From Betaproteobacteria bacterium (lineage in GTDB: Bacteria > Pseudomonadota > Gammaproteobacteria > Burkholderiales > Burkholderiaceae_E), in contig RFVZ01000132.1 of assembly GCA_009922405.1 (NCBI GenBank), positions 1 to 7,156 on the forward strand: a DNA stretch of 7,156 nt. Direction: 5' to 3'. Both the position numbers and the translations under genes were made by a program. Below the pieces are notes generated by a model. That model saw only the letters and a list, made by a program, of their open reading frames with translations. It did no database searches and was not told where the DNA came from. Shown here one piece after another: positions 1 to 5,856 of this stretch. Each line of letters starts with the position of its first letter. Position 1 is the stretch's first letter.

Positions 1-183
1 GCCAAGGCCGCGGAGGGCGTCGTCAACAAATGGGGCCAAACTCACGATATCGATAATCTCTTTATCAGTGACGGAAGCCAGTTCACCTCGGGAGGCGCTG
101 AAAATCCAACCCTGACGATCGTGACCTTGGCGATCAGGCAGGCGGATTACATCGCCAAGCAGATGACGGCGCGGGCTATTTGA
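1..183 (+). CDS. GMC-family FAD-dependent oxidoreductase, C-terminal fragment
   Basis: The window opens inside this gene: frame 1 is open from base 1 to a TGA at 181-183, giving the last 60 residues. The segment NLFISDGSQF (residues 19-28) followed by ENPTLTIVTLAIRQADYIA (34-52) matches the C-terminal domain of GMC oxidoreductases (glucose/choline/gluconate dehydrogenase type). In that family this region closes over the flavin, and the Asn-Pro pair (here N35-P36) carries the second active-site residue. Family members oxidise alcohols or sugars using FAD. The substrate cannot be told from this fragment, and the FAD-binding Rossmann part and the main catalytic His lie upstream of the window. 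No clear terminator follows; the next gene begins 49 bases later on the same strand and might be co-transcribed. The family call is fairly secure; the specific enzyme is unknown. Confidence 0.85.
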   Translation, partial: AKAAEGVVNKWGQTHDIDNLFISDGSQFTSGGAENPTLTIVTLAIRQADYIAKQMTARAI

Positions 184-221
184 GCCTTAGTGAGTCATCA
201 GCCAGGATGTCTGAATACGAT

Positions 222-228
222 AGGGGAA
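222..228 (+). promoter_or_regulatory. Ribosome binding site of the ribbon-helix-helix gene
   Basis: AGGGGAA lies 4 bases before the ATG at 233. It is a good Shine-Dalgarno match and supports that start over any internal one. Confidence 0.6.
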
Positions 229-232
229 CGCG

Positions 233-574
233 ATGTGTGAATTCTTTGTAACCGCTGACCCTATCCAGTACGAACAGCGAACCCGCACTATGCGGATTCG
301 CGGTGTACTGACCAGTTTGCGTCTGGAAAACATGGTGTGGGACATTCTGGCCGAAATGGCCGAAGGCGAAGAGTGCACGACCAACGCCTTGATTTCGCAG
401 TTTCATGATGAGATTCTGGCGTATCGGGGCGAAGTACCCAATTTCGCCTCGTTTCTGCGCGTGACCTGTATGCGCTACCTCCGGCGCCGCTTGTCGGAAC
501 TCGAGCCAAAGCCCGCGCTACGGGTGCGCTCGGGGGATTCGGCGGAGCCTTTGCGGATGGCTGTCACGCGTTAA
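233..574 (+). CDS. Small ribbon-helix-helix domain protein (RHH_4-like)
   Basis: A 113-residue protein resembling the proteobacterial ribbon-helix-helix family that typically begins MCE-(I/L)F and reads YE.RTR..R..G..TS.RLEN near the N-terminus. Visible here are MCEFF (1-5), YEQRTRTMRIRGVLTSLRLEN (13-33), where the DNA-binding beta strand should lie, then two helices (about 34-44 and 49-63), and a conserved NFASFLRVTCMRYL block (70-83). The last 30 residues are Arg/Pro-rich and poorly conserved in type. Such proteins are presumed small DNA-binding regulators acting as dimers, but I know of no characterised target. It lies between the GMC oxidoreductase and gloA on the same strand, and has its own strong ribosome binding site. 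The stop codon lies inside a short direct repeat that continues downstream. The family assignment is good; regulatory function is inferred from the fold only. Confidence 0.75.
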   Translation: MCEFFVTADPIQYEQRTRTMRIRGVLTSLRLENMVWDILAEMAEGEECTTNALISQFHDEILAYRGEVPNFASFLRVTCMRYLRRRLSELEPKPALRVRSGDSAEPLRMAVTR

Positions 575-600
575 TCCAGCGCGTTAATCCTGCGCGTTTA
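567..600 (+). repeat. Short direct repeat, 13-bp period, spanning the stop codon of the RHH gene
   Basis: CGCGTTAATCC occurs at 567-577 and again, identical, at 580-590, each followed by a dinucleotide (AG, TG). A third, degenerate partial copy, CGCGTTTA, is at 593-600. The stop codon TAA (572-574) falls in the first copy. This and a T-run at 619-625 occupy the short gap before gloA. I see no stable hairpin, so I do not call a terminator here. Confidence 0.7.
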
Positions 601-640
601 GTCAGCACGTTCATCAACTTTTTTTGAAGCGGTTTCTGTA

Positions 641-1189
641 ATGAGCTTTGATACTGAACATTACCCCGGCGTTTGTGCCCACCCACCTGAGGCCTCCCGC
701 GGGTTTGTGTTCAACCATTCAATGGTTCGGATCAAAAATCCGGCCGTATCGCTTGATTTTTATACCCGAATCATGGGGATGCGGGTGTTGCGCAAGCTCG
801 ATTTCCCCGAAATGAAGTTCACGCTTTATTTTTTGCATCGGCCGATTGAGGCCGAATCGGTTCCTGAGGACACCGGGGAACGCACGGCCTGGACATTTGC
901 CCAGCGGGGCATTTTGGAGCTCACCCATAACTGGGGCACCGAGTCTGATCCGGAATTCAAGTACCACGACGGCAATGCCCAACCACAGGGGTTCGGGCAC
1001 CTTTGTTTTTCAGTCCCTCACCTGGCCGCTGCGGTTGCCTGGTTTGATGAAAATCAGGTCCCTTACGTCAAGCGTCCCGAACAGGGAAAGATGAAAGACG
1101 TGGCCTTCATCAAGGATCCGGATGGCTATTGGATTGAAATCGTCGAGCCCGGATTGCTCAAGCAACTGGGACAAGCTCCGGTCGTTTAA
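641..1189 (+). CDS. gloA: Lactoylglutathione lyase (glyoxalase I)
   Basis: A 182-residue VOC-fold enzyme that closely resembles eukaryote-type glyoxalase I. It isomerises the hemithioacetal of methylglyoxal and glutathione to S-lactoylglutathione in the cytosol, the first step of methylglyoxal detoxification. Family landmarks are SLDFYTRIMGM (37-47), FPEMKFTLYFL (55-65), LELTHNWGTESD (92-103), YHDGNAQPQGFGH (108-120) and FIKDPDGYWIEI (156-167). By alignment with human GLO1 the four metal ligands are His26 (Gln in the human protein), Glu93, His120 and Glu166, so all sites are filled. The length and the insertions around 70-112 match the long Zn-type class rather than the roughly 135-residue Ni-type E. 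coli GloA. The ribosome binding site is weak, but the ATG gives the expected length. The gene converges on the transporter operon and ends in a clear terminator. Confidence 0.95.
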   Translation: MSFDTEHYPGVCAHPPEASRGFVFNHSMVRIKNPAVSLDFYTRIMGMRVLRKLDFPEMKFTLYFLHRPIEAESVPEDTGERTAWTFAQRGILELTHNWGTESDPEFKYHDGNAQPQGFGHLCFSVPHLAAAVAWFDENQVPYVKRPEQGKMKDVAFIKDPDGYWIEIVEPGLLKQLGQAPVV

Positions 1190-1209
1190 ATCGCCCCGCT
1201 ATTCAAAGC

Positions 1210-1237
1210 GCCTGATCGATCAACGATCAGGCTTTTT
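1210..1237 (+). terminator. Rho-independent terminator of gloA
   Basis: A perfect 9-bp stem, GCCTGATCG (1210-1218) with CGATCAGGC (1224-1232), encloses the 5-base loop ATCAA and is followed by TTTTT (1233-1237). It sits 20 bases after the gloA stop. The right arm and T-run are also the last codons and stop of livM on the other strand. Read from the minus strand, the same hairpin is followed by GCTTTGAAT, a poor T-tract, so it should act mainly on gloA. Confidence 0.9.
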
Positions 1238-2165
1238 GGCCGGCACGCTGGCGCCAGGCGATGAATTCGCCAACGATGCCGCGCCGAAAGGCGACGACAC
1301 AGAAGACAAAGATCGCGCCGATAATCACCGTGACCCAAGAGCCCACCCGATCGGCGAGGAAGTTTTGCAGCCCTACAATCGCAAAGGCCCCCACCACCGG
1401 GCCGGCGAAGGTGCCCATACCGCCCAGCAGAGTCATCAGGACGACCTCGCCCGACAACGACCAATGCGCATCGGATAAGGTCGCAAAACCCAGAACGATC
1501 GTTTTGAGCGAGCCGGCCAGGCCAGCTAGCCCCGTTGACAGCACGAAGGCTAAGAGCTTGTAGCGGTCAACTTCATAGCCGAGCGAAATCGCTCTCGGCT
1601 CATTTTCGCGAATCGCCTTCAGGATTTGGCCGTAGGGCGAATGAACAATCCGGATCACAAAGAGGTAGACCGCGATGAAGATCGCCAAGATCACGAAGTA
1701 CAAAACCGTGTCATTGGCCAGTGACAACAGGCCAAACAGCTTTCCCCGTGGGACGCCTTGCAGCCCGTCCTCGCCACCCGTGAACGGGGCCTGCAACCAG
1801 ACAAAGTAAATCATTTGCGCCATCGCGAGCGTGATCATGGCGAAGTAGATCCCCTGGCGCCGAATGGCAATCAAGCCCACCAAGCCCCCGATCGTAGCCG
1901 CCAGGAGCGTTCCGCCCAACACGCCTAGTTCGGGTGACAAGCCCGCCGTGCGCACGAGCCAGCCGGTGCCATACGCGGCGGCTCCTAGGTAGGCCGCGTG
2001 TCCAAATGACAGAAGCCCCGTGAAACCAAGCAGCAGATTAAATGCGCAGGCAAAAATGGCGAAGCACAGGGCCTTCATCATGAAGATTGGATAGAGCCCA
2101 ATGAACGGGGCTGCGATCAGGGCAGCGACCATGACCGTAAATCCGAGTGCTGGAGCGGCGCGCAT
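1227..2165 (-). CDS. livM: LIV-type ABC transporter permease LivM
   Basis: Inner-membrane permease of the branched-chain amino acid (HAAT) ABC family, 312 residues from the chosen start. Conserved features (numbered from an alternative ATG two codons upstream) are GFTGLLSFGHAAYLGAAAYG (49-68), TGGEDGLQG (131-139), the cytoplasmic coupling segment SPYGQILKAIRENEP (178-192) that contacts the ATPases, and LLGGMGTFAGPVVGA (248-262). About eight to ten hydrophobic segments are visible. An ATG at 2171 overlaps the livH stop as ATGA, but the Shine-Dalgarno AAGGAG (2174-2179) is only 2 bases from it and 8 bases from the ATG at 2165, so I prefer 2165. It would pair with LivH to form the channel and is the last gene of the operon. 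The family is certain; the substrate need not be a branched-chain amino acid. Confidence 0.93.
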   Translation of the reverse strand: MRAAPALGFTVMVAALIAAPFIGLYPIFMMKALCFAIFACAFNLLLGFTGLLSFGHAAYLGAAAYGTGWLVRTAGLSPELGVLGGTLLAATIGGLVGLIAIRRQGIYFAMITLAMAQMIYFVWLQAPFTGGEDGLQGVPRGKLFGLLSLANDTVLYFVILAIFIAVYLFVIRIVHSPYGQILKAIRENEPRAISLGYEVDRYKLLAFVLSTGLAGLAGSLKTIVLGFATLSDAHWSLSGEVVLMTLLGGMGTFAGPVVGAFAIVGLQNFLADRVGSWVTVIIGAIFVFCVVAFRRGIVGEFIAWRQRAGQKA

Positions 2166-2167
2166 GT

Positions 2168-3052
2168 TCATTTCTCCTTGCCGAATAATCCGGCCGGGCG
2201 AACGATCAGCACAATCGCCATGATGACGAACACGACGATGCTGGAGGCCTCGGGGTAAAACACTTTGGTCAGACCTTCGACAAGACCGAGTGAAAGTCCG
2301 GTGATGATGGATCCTAGAATCGAACCCATACCACCGATCACGACGACTGCGAAAACCACAATGATCAGGTTGCTTCCCATCAGAGGGGTGACCTGAATAA
2401 CCGGTGCGGCCAGCACGCCAGCAATGGCGGCAAGGCCTGCGCCCGCGCCATAGGTGAGCATCACCATCAGCGGTACATTGATACCAAATGCCTGAACGAG
2501 TGCGGGATTCTCGGTCCCCGCCCTTAGGTAGGAGCCAAGCCTCGTTTTTTCAATCACAAACCAGGTCGACAGGCAGACGACCAGCGATGCGAAGACGACC
2601 CAGGCCCGATAGTTTGGGAGGATCATGAAACCGAGGTCTGTCGCCCCCTGCAACAGTTCTGGAACATTGTATTGCTGGCCGGAGACGCCAAATTGCTCGC
2701 GAAAAAGACCTTCGGCGATCAACGCCAAACCGAAGGTCAGTAACAGGCCATAGAGTGGGTCGAGCTTGTAGAGTGGCTTGAGCAGAGTTCGCTCAACCAC
2801 GACGCCCAAGGCGCCCACCACCAGCGGTGAAACGATCAGAGCGAGCCAGTAATTGATGCCAAAAAATTCGAGCCCGATCCAGGCCACATAAGCGCCGATC
2901 ATGTAGAGCGCCCCATGGGCGAAGTTGACGATCCCCAGCAGTCCAAATATGACCGCCAGGCCCAGGCTCAACATCGCATAGAAGGACCCATTGACCAGAC
3001 CGAGCAGTAACTGCCCAAGAAATGCCTGCAACGGGATCCCGAAAATATCCAT
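2168..3052 (-). CDS. livH: LIV-type ABC transporter permease LivH
   Basis: Inner-membrane permease, 294 residues, the usual length of the family. Landmarks are LLLGLVNGSFYAMLSLGLAV (15-34), the signature GIVNFAHGALYMIGAY (40-55), the cytoplasmic coupling loop TRLGSYLRAGTENPALVQAFGIN (170-192), VVIGGMGSILGSIITG (237-252) and the terminal LIVRPAGLFG (282-291). It forms the transmembrane pore with LivM. The gene begins 35 bases after the binding-protein stop and ends two bases before the preferred livM start, which indicates co-transcription and probably translational coupling. No good Shine-Dalgarno precedes the ATG at 3052, but the N-terminus fits the family and no better start is visible. Substrate specificity rests with the binding protein and is unknown. 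Confidence 0.94.
   Translation of the reverse strand: MDIFGIPLQAFLGQLLLGLVNGSFYAMLSLGLAVIFGLLGIVNFAHGALYMIGAYVAWIGLEFFGINYWLALIVSPLVVGALGVVVERTLLKPLYKLDPLYGLLLTFGLALIAEGLFREQFGVSGQQYNVPELLQGATDLGFMILPNYRAWVVFASLVVCLSTWFVIEKTRLGSYLRAGTENPALVQAFGINVPLMVMLTYGAGAGLAAIAGVLAAPVIQVTPLMGSNLIIVVFAVVVIGGMGSILGSIITGLSLGLVEGLTKVFYPEASSIVVFVIMAIVLIVRPAGLFGKEK
2174..2179 (-). promoter_or_regulatory. Ribosome binding site for livM, inside the end of livH
   Basis: AAGGAG on the minus strand lies in the last codons of livH. It is 8 bases from the ATG at 2165 and only 2 from the ATG at 2171, so it favours the inner start for livM. Confidence 0.65.
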
Positions 3053-3087
3053 GGGGCGTTTATTTAATGACTGTTTCTAGACGCCTG

Positions 3088-4308
3088 TTATTTCCAGAGC
3101 GCGCACTTCGAGTCAGCCTTGGTCGTCCACGCGTCCTCACCTTTAATGGTCTGGACGACGTTGTAGTAGTCCCAGGGCTCGGTGGACTTATCTGGGGATT
3201 TGACCTGCATCAAATACATGTCATGAACCATCCGGCCGTCGCCCCGAACGAACCCGCCTTTTGCGAAGATGTCATTGACTTTGGCCTTTTTGAGTTGGGC
3301 CAGCGTCTTGTCGGCGTCATCGGTTCCGATGGCCTTGACGGCCTGGAGGTAGTTATAAGCGGCCGAGTAATCGCCGGCCTGCACCGAGGTCGGCATCCGC
3401 TTCATTTTCTCAAAGTATTTGCGACCCCAGGCCCGGGTCTCGGCGTCGCGGTTCCAGTACCAGCTGTCGGTCAAGTACATGCCCTGAGTAGTCTTCAGAC
3501 CGAGCGCGTGAATATCACTGATAAAGACCAACAGCCCCGCGAGCTTCATGGTCTTGGTGATGCCGAACTCAGCGGCCGCTTTGATCGAATTAATCGTGTC
3601 GCCGCCCGCATTGGCCAGGCCCAGAATATCGGCTTTGCTGGATTGGGCCTGCAGCAAAAAGGACGAAAAGTCACTCGCCGACAGGGGATGTTTGACCGAA
3701 CCCACGACATTGCCCCCGGCGGCTTTGACCACCGTGGTGGTGTCGTTTTGGAGCGCGGCGCCAAAGGCGTAATCAGCTGTCAGGAAATACCAGTTCTTGC
3801 CACCGGCTTTCACAACGGCATTACCGGTGCCCTTGGCCAGAGCCACGGTGTCGTAGGCCCAATGGATGGTGTAAGGGTTGCACTGCTCGTTGGTCAGTGC
3901 CGAGGTCGCAGCGCCCACCGAAATGAAAACCTTTTTCTTTTCTTCCGCGACTTTTGCCATGGCCAGACTTGTGCCTGAGTTCGAACCGCCGATCAAAAGG
4001 TCAACGCCCTGGGTGTCAAACCATTCGCGGGCTTTGGCGGCAGCGACATCAGCCTTGTTTTGATGGTCGGCGTAGAGGACTTCAATTTTCTTGCCGGCGA
4101 TTGCGCCGCCTAAATCCGCCACGGCCATCCGGATTGCCTCGACTCCGCCTGGCCCGTCAATATCGGCATACAGCCCCGACATATCGGTAATCAGTCCGAC
4201 CTTAATGACATCGCCCGAAAATTGGGCCTGGGCCGCGCCGACTGCGCCCATGAGGGTCGTGGCAGCGATCGCACAGGCTGCGCTAAGCTTATTAAATTTA
4301 AATATCAT
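3088..4308 (-). CDS. Periplasmic substrate-binding protein of the LIV-type ABC transporter
   Basis: A 406-residue secreted binding protein of the Leu/Ile/Val-binding (Peripla_BP_6) type. The N-terminus is a classic Sec signal: basic MIFKFNK, a hydrophobic core (about 8-24) and AQA|Q cleavage after residue 28. There is no lipobox, so it should be a free periplasmic protein. The mature part opens with VIKVGLITDMSGLYADIDG (34-52), the usual first strand and ligand-contact loop, and continues with LLIGGSNSGTSLAMAKVAEE (104-123) from the first lobe. Two cysteines remain after cleavage, C143 and C402, and could form a disulphide. A good ribosome binding site (GGAG, 6-base spacing) precedes the ATG. 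The gene lies between the ATPase and permease genes, unlike the E. coli order. The ligand cannot be read from sequence; the family also binds amides, aromatic acids and other small organic compounds. Confidence 0.93.
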   Translation of the reverse strand: MIFKFNKLSAACAIAATTLMGAVGAAQAQFSGDVIKVGLITDMSGLYADIDGPGGVEAIRMAVADLGGAIAGKKIEVLYADHQNKADVAAAKAREWFDTQGVDLLIGGSNSGTSLAMAKVAEEKKKVFISVGAATSALTNEQCNPYTIHWAYDTVALAKGTGNAVVKAGGKNWYFLTADYAFGAALQNDTTTVVKAAGGNVVGSVKHPLSASDFSSFLLQAQSSKADILGLANAGGDTINSIKAAAEFGITKTMKLAGLLVFISDIHALGLKTTQGMYLTDSWYWNRDAETRAWGRKYFEKMKRMPTSVQAGDYSAAYNYLQAVKAIGTDDADKTLAQLKKAKVNDIFAKGGFVRGDGRMVHDMYLMQVKSPDKSTEPWDYYNVVQTIKGEDAWTTKADSKCALWK

Positions 4309-4314
4309 AACTAT

Positions 4315-4318
4315 CTCC
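4315..4318 (-). promoter_or_regulatory. Ribosome binding site of the substrate-binding protein gene
   Basis: GGAG on the minus strand lies 6 bases from the ATG at 4308, in the AT-rich 37-base gap after livF. It is one of the two best ribosome sites in the operon, which fits the need for excess binding protein. Confidence 0.65.
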
Positions 4319-4345
4319 GTTGGAATAATTGATCAAAAAAACGTA

Positions 4346-5053
4346 TTAAACGCCCAGGTACTCATGCAGGGAGGCCATCTGGCCCGCGAGTTCGCTCTGT
4401 CGAAATTCTTGCACCACTTCGCCATGCTCCATGACCAGAAATCGGTCGGCCAGGGGCGCGGCAAACCGGAAGTTTTGCTCCACCATCACGATGGTGTAGC
4501 CGCGCTGGCGAAGCATCGTCACCATTTCGGCGAGCTTCTGGACAATCACCGGAGCAAGGCCTTCCGAGATTTCATCAAGTAACAGTAATCGGGCGCCGGT
4601 GCGTAAAATCCGGGCGACTGCCAGCATCTGTTGCTCACCTCCCGATAACCGGGTGCCCTGGCTCCCAGCGCGCTCGAGTAGATTCGGGAAGAGCGAGTAG
4701 ATCTCGTCAATACTCATGCCGCCGGGGGCGAGCGTGGGCGGGAGCCGCAGGTTTTCTTCAGCCGACAGGCTCGAGAAAATACCGCGCTCTTCGGGGCAGT
4801 AACCGATTCCTAGGCGGGCAATTCGGTGCGTCGGCAGATCAATCGTCTGCTGACCATGGACTTTGACGGAGCCCGACCGACGCCCAATCAGGCCCATGAT
4901 CGCCCTCAGGGTGCTCGTACGCCCGGCGCCATTACGGCCAAGCAGCGTGACGACCTCGCCTTCATCCACGTGAAAATTCACCCCATGCAAAACATGAGAT
5001 TCACCGTACCAACCTTGCAGATTGGTGACTTCCAGAAATCGGGATTGGCTCAT
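4346..5053 (-). CDS. livF: LIV-type ABC transporter ATP-binding protein LivF (variant Walker A)
   Basis: A cytoplasmic ATPase subunit, 235 residues from the ATG at 5053, the normal LivF length; the open frame extends 22 codons further into livG but that extension is not family-like. In order: LLEV-type first strand and GWYGESHVLHGVNFHV (14-29), Walker A GRNGAGRTS (39-47), signature LSGGE (136-140), Walker B LLLLDE (156-161) followed by ISEGLAP, and MVEQN (190-194) at the H-loop. Arg45 replaces the usual Walker A Lys, verified at codon level (CGT). Gln193 at the H-loop position is normal for LivF. The catalytic Glu161 is kept. ISEGLAP replaces the more common P(S/T).GLAP. It would dimerise with LivG to power LivH/LivM. 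It begins 16 bases after livG with a weak ribosome site. Confidence 0.93.
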   Translation of the reverse strand: MSQSRFLEVTNLQGWYGESHVLHGVNFHVDEGEVVTLLGRNGAGRTSTLRAIMGLIGRRSGSVKVHGQQTIDLPTHRIARLGIGYCPEERGIFSSLSAEENLRLPPTLAPGGMSIDEIYSLFPNLLERAGSQGTRLSGGEQQMLAVARILRTGARLLLLDEISEGLAPVIVQKLAEMVTMLRQRGYTIVMVEQNFRFAAPLADRFLVMEHGEVVQEFRQSELAGQMASLHEYLGV

Positions 5054-5069
5054 GGGTCTTGAATTGCGC

Positions 5070-5843
5070 TCAGTGAGCACCCAGCGGCTCGTTCGCAGTT
5101 GTGCCCATATAGGCCTCAATCACCGCGGGGTTTTTGGAGACTTCTTCATAAGGTCCCTCTGCCAGAGTGGCCCCGCGTTGCAGGACGGTGATCGTGTCCG
5201 CGATGCTCGACACTACGCTCATGTTGTGCTCAACCATTAGAATGGTTCTATTTACAGAGACTTTCTTGATGAGTTGTTTGATTCGGTCAACGTCCTCGAG
5301 TCCCATCCCCTGAGTGGGCTCATCGAGCAGCATCAAAGTCGGCTCCATCGCCAGCGTTGTTGCGATTTCAAGCGCGCGCTTGCGGCCGTAACTCAACTCA
5401 ACGGCGGGCAGCTGGGCCGAACTTTCAAGGTCCACCGCGGCCAGCAACTCCATCGCCTGATCGTTCAGTGGATGCAGGGTTTTTTCGGGCATCCAGAAAT
5501 AAAAAGACGTCGGCAGTTTGCGTTGCAGTGCGACCCGAACATTCTCAAGCACTGAGAGATGGGGGAATACCGATGAAATCTGGAATGACCGGATCACTCC
5601 CCTGCGGGCAATACGCGCCGAGGATTCTGCGGTGATGTCGTGCCCTTCAAACAGGATCTGGCCTGAGGTGGGGGTGAGGAATTTTGTGAGCAGGTTAAAG
5701 CACGTGGTTTTGCCGGCCCCATTAGGGCCGATCAGGGCGTGAATCGTGCCCCGTCGGACATTCAGATCGACCTTGTTAACCGCCACAAACCCTTTGAACT
5801 CCTTGGTCAGTGCTCGGGTTTGCAGAATGAGGTCTTCGCCCAT
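5070..5843 (-). CDS. livG: LIV-type ABC transporter ATP-binding protein LivG
   Basis: A cytoplasmic ATPase subunit, 257 residues from the ATG at 5843, matching the family length. The open frame runs 66 codons further upstream, but that stretch is antisense-like, Pro/Ser-rich and overlaps the aldolase gene, so I exclude it. Motifs are Walker A GPNGAGKTT (39-47, intact Lys45), Q-loop Gln88 in IRSFQISSVFPHLSV, a degenerate signature LSYGR (150-154), Walker B LMLLDE (170-175) followed by PTQGMGLED, and H-loop His206 in MVEHN. The C-terminal NPAVIEAYMG (238-247) is the typical LivG ending. It starts 13 bases after the aldolase stop without an obvious ribosome site, suggesting translational coupling. 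It pairs with LivF in the transporter. A start at 5876, overlapping the aldolase, is a less likely alternative. Confidence 0.94.
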   Translation of the reverse strand: MGEDLILQTRALTKEFKGFVAVNKVDLNVRRGTIHALIGPNGAGKTTCFNLLTKFLTPTSGQILFEGHDITAESSARIARRGVIRSFQISSVFPHLSVLENVRVALQRKLPTSFYFWMPEKTLHPLNDQAMELLAAVDLESSAQLPAVELSYGRKRALEIATTLAMEPTLMLLDEPTQGMGLEDVDRIKQLIKKVSVNRTILMVEHNMSVVSSIADTITVLQRGATLAEGPYEEVSKNPAVIEAYMGTTANEPLGAH

Positions 5844-5856
5844 GAGGCTCGACGGC

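Noticed and set aside
3053..3087. GGCGT...ACGCC pairing in the gap between the binding-protein gene and livH, considered as an attenuating hairpin.
   Set aside because: Only a 5-bp stem with a loop of about 20 bases; it is too weak to support a regulatory claim.
3022..3978. A 318-codon open frame on the plus strand, antisense to the binding-protein gene.
   Set aside because: Its codons are in register with those of the binding-protein gene, which is certain by homology; the composition is low-complexity (Gly/Val/Arg) with no recognisable domain. It is a shadow of a GC-rich gene.
4329..4336. Palindrome TTGATCAA beside an A7 run in the livF/binding-protein gap, considered as an operator or internal promoter.
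   Set aside because: Eight-base palindromes are common in AT-rich gaps, and no -10 hexamer at proper spacing from TTGATC was found on the minus strand.
5054..5119. A 22-codon N-terminal extension of livF.
   Set aside because: It overlaps the end of livG and does not resemble LivF; the ATG at 5053 gives the expected start.
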